The notes below the pieces were generated by a model. The model ran no database searches. It saw only the letters and a program-made list of their open reading frames with translations, and was not told the DNA's origin. A program made the position numbers and the translations under genes. 64,000 nt of DNA from Mauremys mutica (Eukaryota; Chordata; Testudines; Geoemydidae), in the NCBI RefSeq assembly GCF_020497125.1, contig NC_059072.1:273092045-273156044 (forward strand), written 5' to 3'. This document shows, one piece after another, positions 11,968 to 22,795 of the stretch. Positions within the stretch are counted from its first letter, which is position 1. Each line of letters begins with the position of its first letter.

Positions 11968-11973
11968 AATAAA
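11968..11973 (+). terminator. Polyadenylation signal of the transposase gene
   Basis: AATAAA lies about 145 bp after the transposase stop codon, followed by T-rich sequence, in the right orientation and spacing for 3' end formation. Confidence 0.6.
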
Positions 11974-12119
11974 GTTTTCTTTAATTATGAATTCCTGTTC
12001 AAGGGTTGAAACATGGACGCGGACTGTGGTGGGTACGGTGTGCACTGATGTCCAGACCGCTTCTACACTAGAGGAATGACAGGCTCCTGCTCCTACAGCG
12101 GTCTCTGGGGGGAGGACGG

Positions 12120-12440
12120 TTGCAGGTAGGTGTGCAGGAAGGGGTGGGTTTGCAGGAAGGGGTGAGGGGTGCTGTCTTTGGGACGGAGTTTGGATGCAGG
12201 CTCTGGGCTGGGGGTTGGGGCGTAGGAAGGGGTGAGGGGTGTGTGGGAAGGGTGAGTATGTGTCCGTGGATGAGGGCTCTTGCTGGGGCTCAGGGCATCG
12301 GAGAGGCTCGTGGCTAGGGGGGAAGGGCATGGTAAGGGCAGCCTGCCTTGCCATTTGTGGATGTCAGGCGCTAGGACCCTGGGGCAGCATACACCTCACA
12401 GACTGACCCGGGGCAGCATTCACCTCCCAGAATGACCCTA
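12120..12440. repeat. G-rich imperfect tandem repeats inside the Harbinger
   Basis: 'gcaggaaggggtgggt', 'gcaggaaggggtgagg' and 'gtaggaaggggtgagg' recur between 12135 and 12245. A ~32-bp duplication built on 'ggggcagcat.cacctc' follows at about 12380-12436. It lies between the converging 3' ends of the two genes. On the minus strand it leaves a Pro-rich frame open at 11893-12354, which I attribute to composition. Confidence 0.6.
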
Positions 12441-12605
12441 GTGGCTAGTGACTGCAGTCTGTGTGTGTCCTGCTGTTGATCCTGCCCCCAAGTCTGTACC
12501 CTGGTAATGGAGGCTGTCCTATGCAATTAAAAAACCCCTCCCCCCCTTCACACAAAGTCTTCTGACAAGGAAAACGTGACGGAAACAGTGAATAACAACA
12601 AACTA

Positions 12606-12612
12606 CTTTTAA
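12606..12612 (-). terminator. Possible variant poly(A) signal for the Myb-like gene
   Basis: On the minus strand ATTAAA occurs about 70 bp past the stop codon of the Myb-like gene. It is the only close match to a poly(A) hexamer I noticed there, and a weak one. Confidence 0.35.
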
Positions 12613-12681
12613 TACTCAACTACACAGTGGGGGGATGAAACTTGGATTTGGGACTGGGTGATCCAAGAAGGGAAGCACTTC

Positions 12682-14630
12682 TCATACTTTAGGGAATGAG
12701 AGCTGTTTGGTACATGAGCGCTCTGCTGGGGTGGAGTGACAGTTTTCACGACCCCTAGCGCCCCTCCTTCTTGTGATTTTTGGTGAGGGGGGGACAGGAC
12801 TTTGTGGCGGGGGAAGGCGGTTGCAGATACAGTTCAGGGGGGCTCTCTGCTCCTGCCTGTGGTCCTGCAGAACATCTACAAGGCGCCGGAGCGTGTCCGT
12901 TTGTTCCCTCATTAGCCCAAGCAGCGTTTGAGTTGCCTGCTGGTCTTCCTGCCACCACCTGTCCTCCCGTTCGCTGTGTGAGCACTGGTGCTGACATAGG
13001 GTCTCCCTCCACTGTCTCTGCTCGGCCGTCTCGGCTCTGGAGCAAGCCATCAGTTCCGAGAACATGTCGTCCCTAGTCTTTTTCTTTCGCCGCCTAATCT
13101 GCGCCAGCCTCTGTGAGGGGGATGCCGGGGCAGTTCGTGAAAGAGCCGCAGCTGTGTGATGGGAAAAAGGAAGTGATTTCCTTGAAAAGATACATGTTTG
13201 CGAACACTGAACACAGTCTAGTCAGTTTCTGTGAACAAGACCATACAGGGCACCTAGTCTCACGAGCTCTCAGGACAAGTTCGAGATTTCGGAATAGGCT
13301 TTCATTGGCTGCGGTCTTGCACAGGAGATCGGACAAGTGGGGCGGTACAGCTGAATCCGTGTAGCAGTCAGGCCTGGTAAGCACTACACTATAGGCTGCT
13401 TAACAGTTAATGGATAGCTGTGCCCTCCCGCTGAAGGCAATCTGGAAAGCATAAAGTCTGACCCTGTTCCAGCCCCTCGCGGCTGTGCCCGGGAAAGATC
13501 ACTGTATGCTTTTCCTCTGCGGCCTCCAACAACTGGCTGTTAAACGAAGGTCATTGCTATGCAAAGTAAAAGTCAAGCATTCACAATAGTAACAGTACAC
13601 TAATTGCCCTAATTAGATGCAGCAGTCGCCGAACGAGATTACCCTGAGGCGGGTCCCTCGGAGAGAGAGAGAGAGGATTCTGCTAGAATCCCTGCACAGA
13701 CCAGGACCGTACGCTGCAATGCTGGTGGAGGCAATGATTCCGCTGTACATTAGGATGGCCTGGCACGGAAGAGTGTGCTTCCACGGAGCACCAAATAAGG
13801 CACCTCTCCCCAGGAACCTCCTGCGGAGACTTTTCGAGCTGCTCTCCGAGAGCTTCCTGGAAGTGTCCCAGGAGGATTTCTGTTCCATCCCTATATGTGT
13901 GGACCTTCTCTTTATATAGTTTTTTAAGGAAAAGTTTTTATATAGTTTTTACATAGTTTTTATTCCTGTTTTTTAAAAAATAAATGTTTCCATGTTTATA
14001 GCACTTACCGACTGATCCTTCCCCTGATTCTGAGTCCGGGTTAACGGCCGGGGAGGGTTGGTAGGGGATCTCTGTGAGGGTGATGAAGAGATCCTGGCTG
14101 TCGGGGAAAGCGGTATTGTAAGCGCTGTCGCCTGCGTCGTCCTCCACAAACCCTTCCTCATCTTCCCCATCGGCGAACATCGCCGAGGAACTGCCACTCG
14201 ACACTATCCCATACTCAGAGTCCACGGTCACTGGTGGGGCAGTAGTGGCAGACCCACCTAGAATGGCATGCAGTGCCTCGTAGAAGCGGCATGTCTGGGG
14301 CTGTGCTCCGGAGCATCCGTTTGCCGCTCTGACTTTTTGGTAGCCTTGTCTCAGGTCCTTGATTTTCACGCGGCACTGCGTTGTATCCCGGCTGTATCCT
14401 CTGAGTGCCATGGTTTTGGAGACCTTCTCGTAGGTCTTTGCATTCCGTTTGTTGGAGCGCAGCTCCGAAAGCACAGACTCATCGCCCCACACAGCGATCA
14501 GATCCAGGACTTCACGGTCTGTCCATGCTGGAGACCTCTTTCTATTCTGGGATTGCATGGACTCCTCTGCTGGAGAGCTCTGCATCGTTGCAGGTGCTGC
14601 TGAGCTCGCCCCGATGTCCAACCAGGACAT
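12682..14630 (-). CDS. Harbinger Myb/SANT-like DNA-binding protein, two exons
   Basis: Exon 1 is 14630-14009 and exon 2 is 13151-12682, joined by a canonical GT-AG intron (donor CG|GTAAGT; acceptor with a pyrimidine tract ending CACACAG). The join keeps phase and gives 363 residues plus a stop (1092 nt). I use the ATG at 14630; the frame is open to 14666 without an earlier ATG. Residues ~34-124 form a trihelix (Myb_DNA-bind_4) domain with 'WTDREVLDLIAVWG' and 'QCRVKIKDLRQGYQKV'. An acidic Ser-rich linker follows, then in exon 2 a basic patch 'RRRKKKTR' (likely nuclear localisation signal) and a Gln/Arg-rich helical C-terminus likely to oligomerise. In known Harbingers this partner imports the transposase and binds element ends. 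Both exons are intact. The splice model is inferred from sequence only. Confidence 0.85.
13617..13919 (+). CDS. Hypothetical third Harbinger ORF within the Myb intron
   Basis: A 100-residue frame on plus, opposite the intron of the Myb-like gene (13152-14008). It begins at an ATG directly preceded by 'cctaattag', which could equally be a splice acceptor. The product is rich in Arg, Leu and Glu, with predicted helices ('RRVPRRERERILLESL' near the start and 'LLRRLFELLSESFLEV' near residue 70) and no family I recognise. Surrounding intron sequence is AT-rich while this segment is GC-rich like the coding parts. It may be a real accessory ORF, an exon of a longer transcript, a captured fragment or a chance frame. 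Confidence 0.35.
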   Translation: MQQSPNEITLRRVPRRERERILLESLHRPGPYAAMLVEAMIPLYIRMAWHGRVCFHGAPNKAPLPRNLLRRLFELLSESFLEVSQEDFCSIPICVDLLFI

Positions 14631-14804
14631 GAGATTCAAAGTGCCCAGACAGGAAAAGGAATTCAAATTTTCCTGGGTCGTTTCCTGTGTGGCTGGTCAG
14701 AGAATCCAAGCTTGGACTGCTGTCCAGAGCGTCAACAGAGTGGTGCACTGTGGGATAGCTCCCGGAGCTAGTAAGTTTGATTTGCATCCACACCTAGCCT
14801 AATT

Positions 14805-14975
14805 CGAGATAGCCATGTCGAATTTAGCGCTACTCCCCTCGTCGGGGTGGAGTACCGAATTCGAACTAAAGAGCCCTCTAGGTCGAATTAAACGGCTTCC
14901 TGGTGTGGACGGTTGAGCGGTTAATTTGAATTAACGCTGCTAAATTCGATTTAAAGTCCTAGTGTAGACCAGGCC
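14805..14975. promoter_or_regulatory. Right subterminal TCGA-motif array of the Harbinger
   Basis: The words 'aattcgaga', 'gtcgaattt', 'gaattcgaac', 'gtcgaatta' and 'attcgattt' lie within 150 bp of the right TIR, mirroring the left end. These are candidate transposase or Myb-like protein binding sites. The region just upstream of the Myb-like start may also hold its promoter, but no TATA box is obvious. Confidence 0.55.
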
Positions 14976-15419
14976 TTAGAGTCTAACCCTCCAGTTTTCA
15001 CAGGGTTTTGTTAAGAATTAGGAACCACATTTTCAAAGCCAGTAATGTTCAGTTTTCTCTGCCATTGTTTGTTTTGATGTTTTTTGTTGTTTTTTTTTAA
15101 ATACCACTGCATGCTCTAGCACAAAGGAAACTTTGCTCCTAAGGATGCTTCTACCCACAGTTTGAGAACAGCTCACAATTATTTCCATATAAAGAAAGCA
15201 CAAACCTTACAAATAATACAAAAAGCACATCTCTAACCCAGCACACTTTTATACTGAGATTCTGTTTTGCTTTACTCTAGTTTACTGTGATTATTTTGCC
15301 TCTTGGTTTAGAAAAATGCAAAAGGGTAACAACTTAGCTAAGACATTCTAGGGGATGTTTTTGTATGAGCCAAGGTTAAACACGTTTTAAGTCTCTACTA
15401 CTAAGAAGCTCTTGTGTGG

Positions 15420-15860
15420 AGTTACTGTGATCTAGAGGATAAAGCACTGAACTGGAAACTGGAAACCTGGCTTCTATGTTCAGCTCTGCCTTTGGTCTAA
15501 TCCAGAGATCAGCAACCTTTGGTATGCGGCCCACCAGGGAAGCGGCGCGGGCTGAGGGATGTGCTGGCCGCCACTTCCCACCGCCCCCATTGGCCTGGAG
15601 CAGTAAACCACAGCCAGTGGGAGCCACAATCGGATGAACCTGAGGACGTGGCAGGTAAACAAACAGACCCAGCCCGCCAGGGTGCTTACCCTAGTGGGCC
15701 ATGTGCCAAAGGTTGCCGATCCCTGGTCTAGTGCATGACCTGGGGCAAATTACTTCCCCTCTATGTGCCTCATCTTTACAATGAGGATAATGATATTGAC
15801 CTCCTTTGTAAAGTGATTTGAGATCTATTTGTCAGCACTGTAGAAAAGCTAGTATTACTG
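15420..15860 (+). mobile_element. MIR-like tRNA-derived SINE, interrupted
   Basis: Left part 15420-15494 and right part 15726-15860 join into one CORE/MIR-type SINE once the inserted MITE is set aside. Recognisable blocks are 'aagcactgaactgg', 'ttcagctctgcc', 'gacctggggcaa', 'cctcatctttacaatgagga' and 'gtaaagtgatttgaga'. The family assignment is from memory of the MIR layout. Confidence 0.65.
15503..15725. mobile_element. hAT MITE inserted in the MIR-like SINE
   Basis: The ends CAGAGATCAGCAACCTTTGG and CCAAAGGTTGCCGATCCCTG are imperfect inverted repeats. Flanks GTCTAATC and GTCTAGTG agree at 6 of 8 positions, consistent with an aged 8-bp TSD. The interior has 'aagcggcg', 'gccattt/gccacttcccac' and 'agtgggagcc' in common with the longer copy at 48405-48750, so both are one family; this copy is about 120 bp shorter. 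Confidence 0.75.
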
Positions 15861-18800
15861 TTATTGTGATCCAATTTTTCTCTCATTCACACTCACATAT
15901 TCACACTCACACTACAACAACATATTATATGGAAAAGTAATATTTAGAAAACTGTATTTTAGCTGTCTTTTAAAGCTATTTAGCAGTTGCAGAAACAAAT
16001 GTCAGCTTTCCACAAACCTCTGTTTCCATAGACCAGTTTGCAAATAGTTGCTGTAGAATGATGGGGAAGGTAGATGCCACATGATGGATCCATACAGACA
16101 GACTCAATGGGAACTAAGTGTGTCTTTGGCCAAGGAACTGACAGTCCATCACCTGAGGAAATAGTTAAAATAGCAAGCTGTGTATATTCAAGTTTTTGCT
16201 CTGCTTTTATTCAGTCTGACACATTGCTATTAAAACAATCATATTGAGTTATTTCCTATTAAGAATATTGAGCCAGACTGCTCCCTCCCATGAAAAAAAC
16301 AGCTGCCGGGGATTAGTGGCAAGGGAAAACACAGACCAAAACTGTATTAAGCTGGTTCTCTGCATGTTTTAGGAAGAAAGAGATTAATACATGCTGCACG
16401 CACAGCTGACCACATCTAACCACAACGCCACCCCTTTCTAACCACAAAACCCTACCCCACAGTGGGTACTCTGTAGGTATTTTTGTTCCTACGGGGGCAA
16501 TCCATAAATAGAGTCGCCTTTGAACCCTTTTGGATTTGGGTAGGATGACATTATATTTTTGTCTGTGTGTAAAGTACGTTTTTCAAGACTGTTTGTTTCA
16601 TTTCTCCTATTTCCTTTAGTTCATTCAGGGTAAAGGAAGGATAAATAAGAGAGTCAAAAAGCTCACACCCATGCAATTTATTATTATATAAAATGGAACA
16701 GTGAATATTCTTTAAACTCTTCTGTTTACTTGAAAATATTGTTACACCTTTTGACTTAAGCAATTAGCCAATATTCAGGGTTTTGCAAGTTGCTTCCATT
16801 AGGAGGAGAAATTGATGACGAAGTCAGGTATTTCTTTGATGGAAGCCTATTTATTTACAAAGAATGTACAAAGTCTTGTTTCCCTGAACACTGTAGGAGT
16901 CAAACAGTTCCAAGCTAGCACTCCATCCTCCAGAAAGCTTTCTCTGAGGGTCACATTACCAGTGCTTTTCTTGCTGTGTCCTTGGTTTTCCTGCTCTTTT
17001 ATTTTTGCTTCTGTCTTTTCTGGAACTTATCGCTCACAATCACACACAGTTCCCCACATTTGCATTCAGACTCCAGAGAAACCTCTCCATTCACATGGCT
17101 CAGCTACTGACTAGACTTGTGCCAGCATCAGGAAGGTTTTGCCCATCCTCTTTCATAACAGTATTTTAATGTAGTGTACTCAATTTCTCAAGTGCTTCTC
17201 AAAACACTAGACACTACTTTATAATACACATTCAAAGGGATTACTTTCCATTGAAATAATATTAAATAGCCCCCTTAACCCACCCCATTAAGAAAAGGTT
17301 TGAGGACTCTCATTTCCAGAGAATCAATATACCTTTCTATTTCTTTATTGTCAACAAGCTTCCTTTCCTAGAAGAGAGATAACTGAAGAAGAAATCCAGC
17401 CACAATATGGACAAGTCATTGTGAAGAATACTAATGTTTCATTTTATAAACTCTGACAGAAACAGAGACACTACAGTTTAGACACTTAAGAAGGGATCTC
17501 ATAGTTTTTTCCAAAGATTTTATCTTAGAATGGGTTTGATCTGAACCGAGATTCTGCTTGTTTGCTTAAGACTGACACCATAACTGACCAGTTGGTGGAG
17601 TGGGGTGGTTGCTGCTTTTTTTATGGGAGGCACTTGGCAGGCACAGATGTCTATCCTGAGGAGGATGAGACTATAAAAATGAGTCATAATTGTTGTTTTT
17701 TTTAAATGATGAATCTTTACAATCATGAGAGCTTTGTTTTGAGAAATTTTGTTACTAATAATTGTTAAACAGAAGGTTCTGTGTTAGGGGGAAGAGGTGT
17801 ACTTTTGGCAAAGCTTAAGCATGGGAAAAGTCTGCTTTGAGAGAAAGCTATTAGGGTTAAAAAAGCTGCCTGAGCACTGAAAAATATATCAAGATTGCAG
17901 AAATTATAGATAAATATTTACTTATTTCTTCAAAGTGCATACTCATACTCTTATAAATATTTCTGTATCACAAATACCTAATGATTGTCCGATGGCTTAT
18001 TAGACATAAATGTTTGGCGTCAGTCTAGTTCCTGAATTAAAAAAGAGAAAATCTATTATAATTGTAATCCTTATTGATAATTCTAGCAAAACAGCCCAGG
18101 AATTAATGGGCATAGAAAGTCTCTTCATCCACAGAATTGTTGTCACCCAAACATCACATAGGCACACTGAAGAGGGTTTCAATGTGAGTCGGGAAACTGT
18201 CCTTGTCATTACCTATCCTGTAATCAGTCTTGCCCCAGTCTTGAACCTTTCATGATCATTAACATTCAAAACTAATTTTTAAGGGATTTTGAATGTAAAA
18301 TTTCAAGTCCCTCAGGTGATGGCAATATATCAGAGATAAACTCTGAAGATAATCTTTTAACCTACAAATTGCACAAAACGGAGCCAGTGTTAATACTAAT
18401 GGAGCAACTTGTTAATGCCATAACTAAGGAGCTACATGTGACATTGAAAATGCTTGAGAACTGTGACTGAAACCCAGCTCTTGCCTAGGGTGCTAACATA
18501 GAGATTCTCAGAACTGCATATCCAAGATGTTTTGTTGGTTCTTCTTTTTCAGACTGAAAACACTTTCAAATTCAATTTCAAATTCAGTTTTGCAGCATAT
18601 ATGAATTACAAAGTAGAGTTTTGCCATGAAGAATTTCCCCTGCAGTTACTTTTGTTTTTGCTTTACTACAGCTTCCTAAAGGATGTTTCTAATCCTACAT
18701 AATTTAATTACCATTCAGTCAACATATGTTTTACATCAGAATAAACTGCTTCGCTACTTCCTCTACAAAAGAATATCCAAAGACATACACCTAAACATAC

Positions 18801-19375
18801 CCAGTTAGTTAAACAAAATTTCTCTGACTCATATTTAACTTCCTTCTATTTCATACTTATGTCTATTGTCTTTAGGGCAGATTATATATTAGTACATGTT
18901 TGTCATTTTCATGATGGTTTGGACAGAATTTCTACAAGTCAGAGAATAAATGGTACAGGCCTAATCAAGGCCCCTTGTATTGTGAGGGACATTAGACCTA
19001 AATAATTCAGCAAGGCTCCCCAGTTTATGCATGAGAGTTGCACTGAATTATGTTGTAATATTAATTCAATGTGAAATCATTTCATAGCTTTCAATTTTAT
19101 TTAAATAATGGGAGTAATTGCTACAATGTGAAAATATGTAACCGATGCCTGTTATTGCAGAGTAGAAATTCCTCACTGCAGTTTAGGAGTGTTAGTTCTG
19201 GCTGTCCAAAGGGAAGGGGAAGGTTCCTTGCATTCTCTAGTTCCTGAAAAGTAACATACGGGACAAACACCATCTACCCTACATTCACACAGTTCCTGTT
19301 ATTGCTTTGAAGAGGGATGAATACCAATGAAAGCTGAAAATCTCAGCCTTTGGGTTCACACCTTTTGCCAGCCAG

Positions 19376-19448
<73 letters not shown>

Positions 19449-20074
19449 ACATTTGCATGTTCCAAAGGCTGTGAAAATTCACAGGTTTTGTCTTTTCTGT
19501 CAACATGGTAAGTGCTTTTGTTAAGAGCAAGTGCATGCACTGTCCAAACCTGCTTTTTGGTCTTTGAACCTACTCCTTAAGTACAAGGGCTAATGTTTCA
19601 GGACTTAGGCCAACCTTTGACTACTGAGGTTAGAAGGAAACTTTCCCTAGGGCCAGAGTATCCCAAAACTGTCTACTACAGGGTTTCTTGCACTTCCACA
19701 AGAAACAGCTATACTGGCCCCTGTTAATGACAGGATACTGGAGTAGAAGGACTACAGGTCTGATCCAATATTACATTCCTTACGTTTCTTACATCTACTA
19801 ATCTCTTGTGAAGTTTAAAATTACCTCTTGTCTTCACCAATCTGGCCAATTTTACTAATTTTAGTATGTCTGCACTGGCTGTGAACCTTTCTGCAGGCTT
19901 TCTCCTGCATCTCAAATACAGGGGAAGTGAAGGCAGCTGTATAAAAATAAAAATAAATACTACATAACAAATGAAAGAAAGGGGAAGTTCATAGTAACAA
20001 ATATAAATCAAAAGTTAAGAATTGTAGAAAAGAGATAAGGGAATAAAAGGACGGAAGGAGAAATCTGTGGCCAG
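15861..20074. other. No genes recognised; one compound microsatellite
   Basis: AT-rich DNA without a recognised family. A (TC)n(AC)n tract at 19381-19450 is listed separately. Short frames here show no conserved motif. Confidence 0.5.
19381..19450. repeat. Compound microsatellite (TC)n(AC)n
   Basis: A 44-bp (TC)n run with one AC interruption passes directly into about 26 bp of (AC)n. It is seen directly. Confidence 0.95.
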
Positions 20075-21077
20075 TATCACAAACGAAAATAAATTGGAGT
20101 TAAGACCAAAGCAGACTGTGATGAACTTCAAAATGATCTCACAAAACTAAGTGATTGGGCAACAAAATGGCAAAGGAAATTTAATGTGGATAAATGTAAA
20201 GTAATTCACATTGGAAAAAATAACCCCAACTATACATACAATATGATGGGGGCTAATTTAGCTACAACAAGTCAGGAAAAAGATCTTGGAGTCATTGTGG
20301 ATAGTTCTCTGAAGATGTCCACGCAGTGTGCAGAGGTGGTCAAAAAAGCAAACAGGATGTTGGGAATCATTAAAAAGGGGATAGAGAATAAGACTGAGAA
20401 TATATTATTGCCCTTATATAAATCGATGGTACGCCCACATCTCGAATACTGCGTACAGATGCGGTCTCCTCATCTCAAAAAAGATATACTGGCACTAGAA
20501 AAGGTTCAGAAAAGGGCAAATAAAATGATTAGGAGTTTGGAACGTGTCCCATATGAGAAGAGATTAAAGAGGCTAGGACTCTTCAGCCTGGAAAAGAGGA
20601 CACTAAGGGGAGATATGATAGAGGTATATAAAATCATGAGTGATGTGGAGAAAGTAAATAAGGAAAAGTAACTTACTTATTCCCAAGAACTAGGGGTCAC
20701 CAAATGAAATTAATAGGCAGCAGGTTTAAAACAAATACAAGGAAGTTCTTCTTCACACAGCGCACAGTCAACTTGTGGAATTCCTTACCTGAGGAGGTTG
20801 TGAAGGCTAGGACTATAACAGCGTTTAAAAGAGATCTGGATAAATTCATGGTGGTTAAGTCCATTAATGGCTATTATCCAGGATGGGTAAGGAATGGTGT
20901 CCCTAGCCTCTGTTTGTCAGGGGATGGAGATGGATGGCAGGAGAGAGATCACTTGATCATTGCCTGTTAGGTTCACTCCCTCTGGGGCACCTGGCATTGG
21001 CCACTGTCGGTAGACAGGATACTGGGCTAGATGGACCTTTGGTCTGACCCGGTACGGCCGTTCTTATGTTCTTATGA
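20075..21077 (+). mobile_element. CR1 LINE, 5'-truncated, with 3' end
   Basis: This copy holds the C-terminal part of the CR1 reverse transcriptase ORF, the 3' UTR and the terminal repeat 'gttcttatgttcttatg'. Conserved words include 'gatctcacaaaactaagtga', 'aatgtggataaatgtaaagt' and 'tgggctagatggacctttgg'. The 5' boundary is approximate. Divergence looks low because a 161-codon frame is still open. The element abuts the older CR1 copy that starts at about 21078. Confidence 0.85.
20090..20970 (+). pseudogene. CR1 ORF2 C-terminal region (reverse transcriptase thumb and tail)
   Basis: The frame at 20186-20668 encodes 'FNVDKCKVIHIGKNN'-type sequence followed by 'KDLGVIVDSSLKMSTQC', '[11 protein letters not shown]' and 'ALEKVQKRANKMI', a diagnostic CR1 thumb pattern. 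It stops at a TAA at 20669-20671; a second frame from 20704 continues the tail with 'RFKTNTRKFFFTQRTVNLWN'. The catalytic palm is absent, so this is a dead fragment. Confidence 0.8.
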
Positions 21078-22795
21078 GTTTTTAAAATATATTAGGAACA
21101 TAAAGAATCCTGACAATGGTGTTAGTCCATTACTAGATTAAAACAGTAATATTTTCAATAATGCAGAAAAGGCAGAAGTGTTCCATACTTTTTTCTGTTA
21201 TGTATTTGGAGAAAACAGATTATACAGTCTCATCATATAACTCTCCTTCCATCTGAATTCCAACAGAAATTATAAAAGTTAAACCATTTTAAATTAGCAA
21301 GTCCAGATAACTTGCATCCATGAGTTTTTAAGAGACCTAAGAAGCTTTCTGAATCATTAATGTTTATATTTTTGAATATGTCTCTGGGAAATTTCCAGAA
21401 GACTGGAAGAAAGTTAATTTTGTGCCAATTTTCAAATAGTGCAAATAGGATGATCCAGGTAATTATAGACCTGTCAACCTGACATAGACCCTGGGAAAGA
21501 TAATGGAGAGGCTGAAATGGGACTTGATTAATAAAGAACTAAAGGAGGGTAATGTAGTTAACGACAATTAACATCGATTTATGGCAGATAGACCCTTGCA
21601 AACTAACTTGATATTTTTGAGGAGATTATAAATTTGGTTGATAATGATAGTAGGGTTGACATGATATTCTTAGACTTCTGTAAAGTGTTTGACTTGGTAC
21701 CATTTTGATTAAAAAACTAGAACAACATACAATTGATTTGTCACGCATTAAATGGATTAAAAACTCTGGGACAAGTCTCAAAATGTAACTGAAAATGGGA
21801 AATTGCCATTAAACGGGTCTGTTTCCAATGCAGTCCTGCAGGCATTGTTTGTTGGCCCTACACTATTTAACATTTTTATCAGTCACCTGGAAGAAAACAT
21901 GAAATCATCACTGATAAAATGTGTAGATGACACAAAAAATCGGAGTGTGGTAAATAATGAAGATGAGAGGTCACTGATTTCGAATTATCTGGATTGCTTG
22001 GTAGACTGGGCTACAAATAATATGTGTTTTAATATGATTAAGTGTAAATGTATACATCTAGGAACAAAGAATGTAGGCCCTACCTACAGGATGGGGGACT
22101 CTATGCTGGGAAGGAGTAACTCTGAAAAAATTGAGGATCATGGCAGATAATCAGCTGAATATGAGCTCCCAATATGAGATGGTGGCCAAAAAGATCTAAT
22201 GCAATCATGAGATGCATAAACACACAATTCTTGAGTAGCTCTAGAGAGTACTTATGTATCTGGCACTGGTGCGACTGCTGCTGGAGTATTGTGTCCAAAT
22301 CTGGTGCTCATAGTTCAAGAAGAATGTTGATGAATTAGAGAGGCTTAAGATATGAGCCAGAAGAATGCGGAAAGTATTCAAAAATATGTCTCATAATGAT
22401 AAATTCAAGGAGCTCAACCTATTTAGCTTAAACAGAAGGTTAAGGGTCAACTTGATTACAGTCTCTACGTACTTACATAGGGAACAATTATTTAATTATG
22501 GACTCTTCGATCGAATAGAGAAAGGTATAACACAATCCAATGGCTAGATATTGAAGTTAAACAAATTCAGACTGGAAATAAGATGTAAATGTTTACCAGT
22601 GAGAATAATTAATCCTTGGAACAATTTACCAAGGGTTGCGGTGGATTCTCCATCACTGACAATTTTTAAATCAAGAATTTCTAAAATATCTGCTCTGGGA
22701 ATTATTTTGGGGAAGTTTTATGGCCTGTGCTATTCAGGAGGTCAGACTAGATGTTCACAAAGGTCTCTTTTGGTCTTAGAATCTGTCTTTCTATC
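21078..22795 (+). mobile_element. Older CR1/L3-like LINE copy
   Basis: The copy covers the region upstream of the reverse transcriptase, the palm, thumb, tail and 3' end. Traces include 'gcagaaaaggcagaagtgtt', 'ggtaattatagacctgtcaa', 'tagatgacacaaaaaatcgg' and 'ggaggtcagactagatgttc'. Stops and frameshifts are frequent, so it is much older than its left neighbour. It ends near 'ttagaatctgtctttct'. Confidence 0.8.
21300..22700 (+). pseudogene. Decayed CR1 reverse transcriptase
   Basis: Pieces lie in several frames: 21803-22150 carries a 'VDDTK' remnant of the catalytic (F/Y)xDD box after 'GPTLFNIFISHLEE'. Frames at 22365-22547 and 22551-22877 carry thumb and tail remnants such as 'VRIINPWNNLPRVAVDSPSL'. 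It cannot be functional as it stands. Confidence 0.75.

Larger units (their letters stand above)
10163..14975. mobile_element. PIF/Harbinger DNA transposon, structurally complete
   Basis: The element is bounded by TTA target duplications (10160-10162 and 14976-14978), the expected TWA duplication of the PIF/Harbinger superfamily. Left end GGGTACGTCTACACTACAAG pairs imperfectly with the right end read inward, GGCCTGGTCTACACTAGGAC; the shared core is GTCTACACTA. It carries two divergent gene units typical of Harbingers: a DDE transposase on plus and a Myb/SANT-like trihelix protein on minus, plus a possible third small ORF. Both main frames are uninterrupted. Composition is markedly more GC-rich than the flanks. 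Its completeness implies fairly recent insertion; activity cannot be judged from one copy. Confidence 0.93.

Noticed and set aside
11893..12354. 153-codon minus-strand Pro-rich frame in the Harbinger
   Set aside because: It overlaps the G-rich tandem repeats and the transposase poly(A) region and lacks any motif. The real minus-strand gene lies further right.
14631..14666. Twelve-codon N-terminal extension of the Myb-like protein
   Set aside because: It begins at TTG; the first ATG is at 14630.
19327..19540. Small frames encoding Ser-Leu and Thr-His or Val-Cys runs
   Set aside because: They are translations of the (TC)n(AC)n microsatellite.
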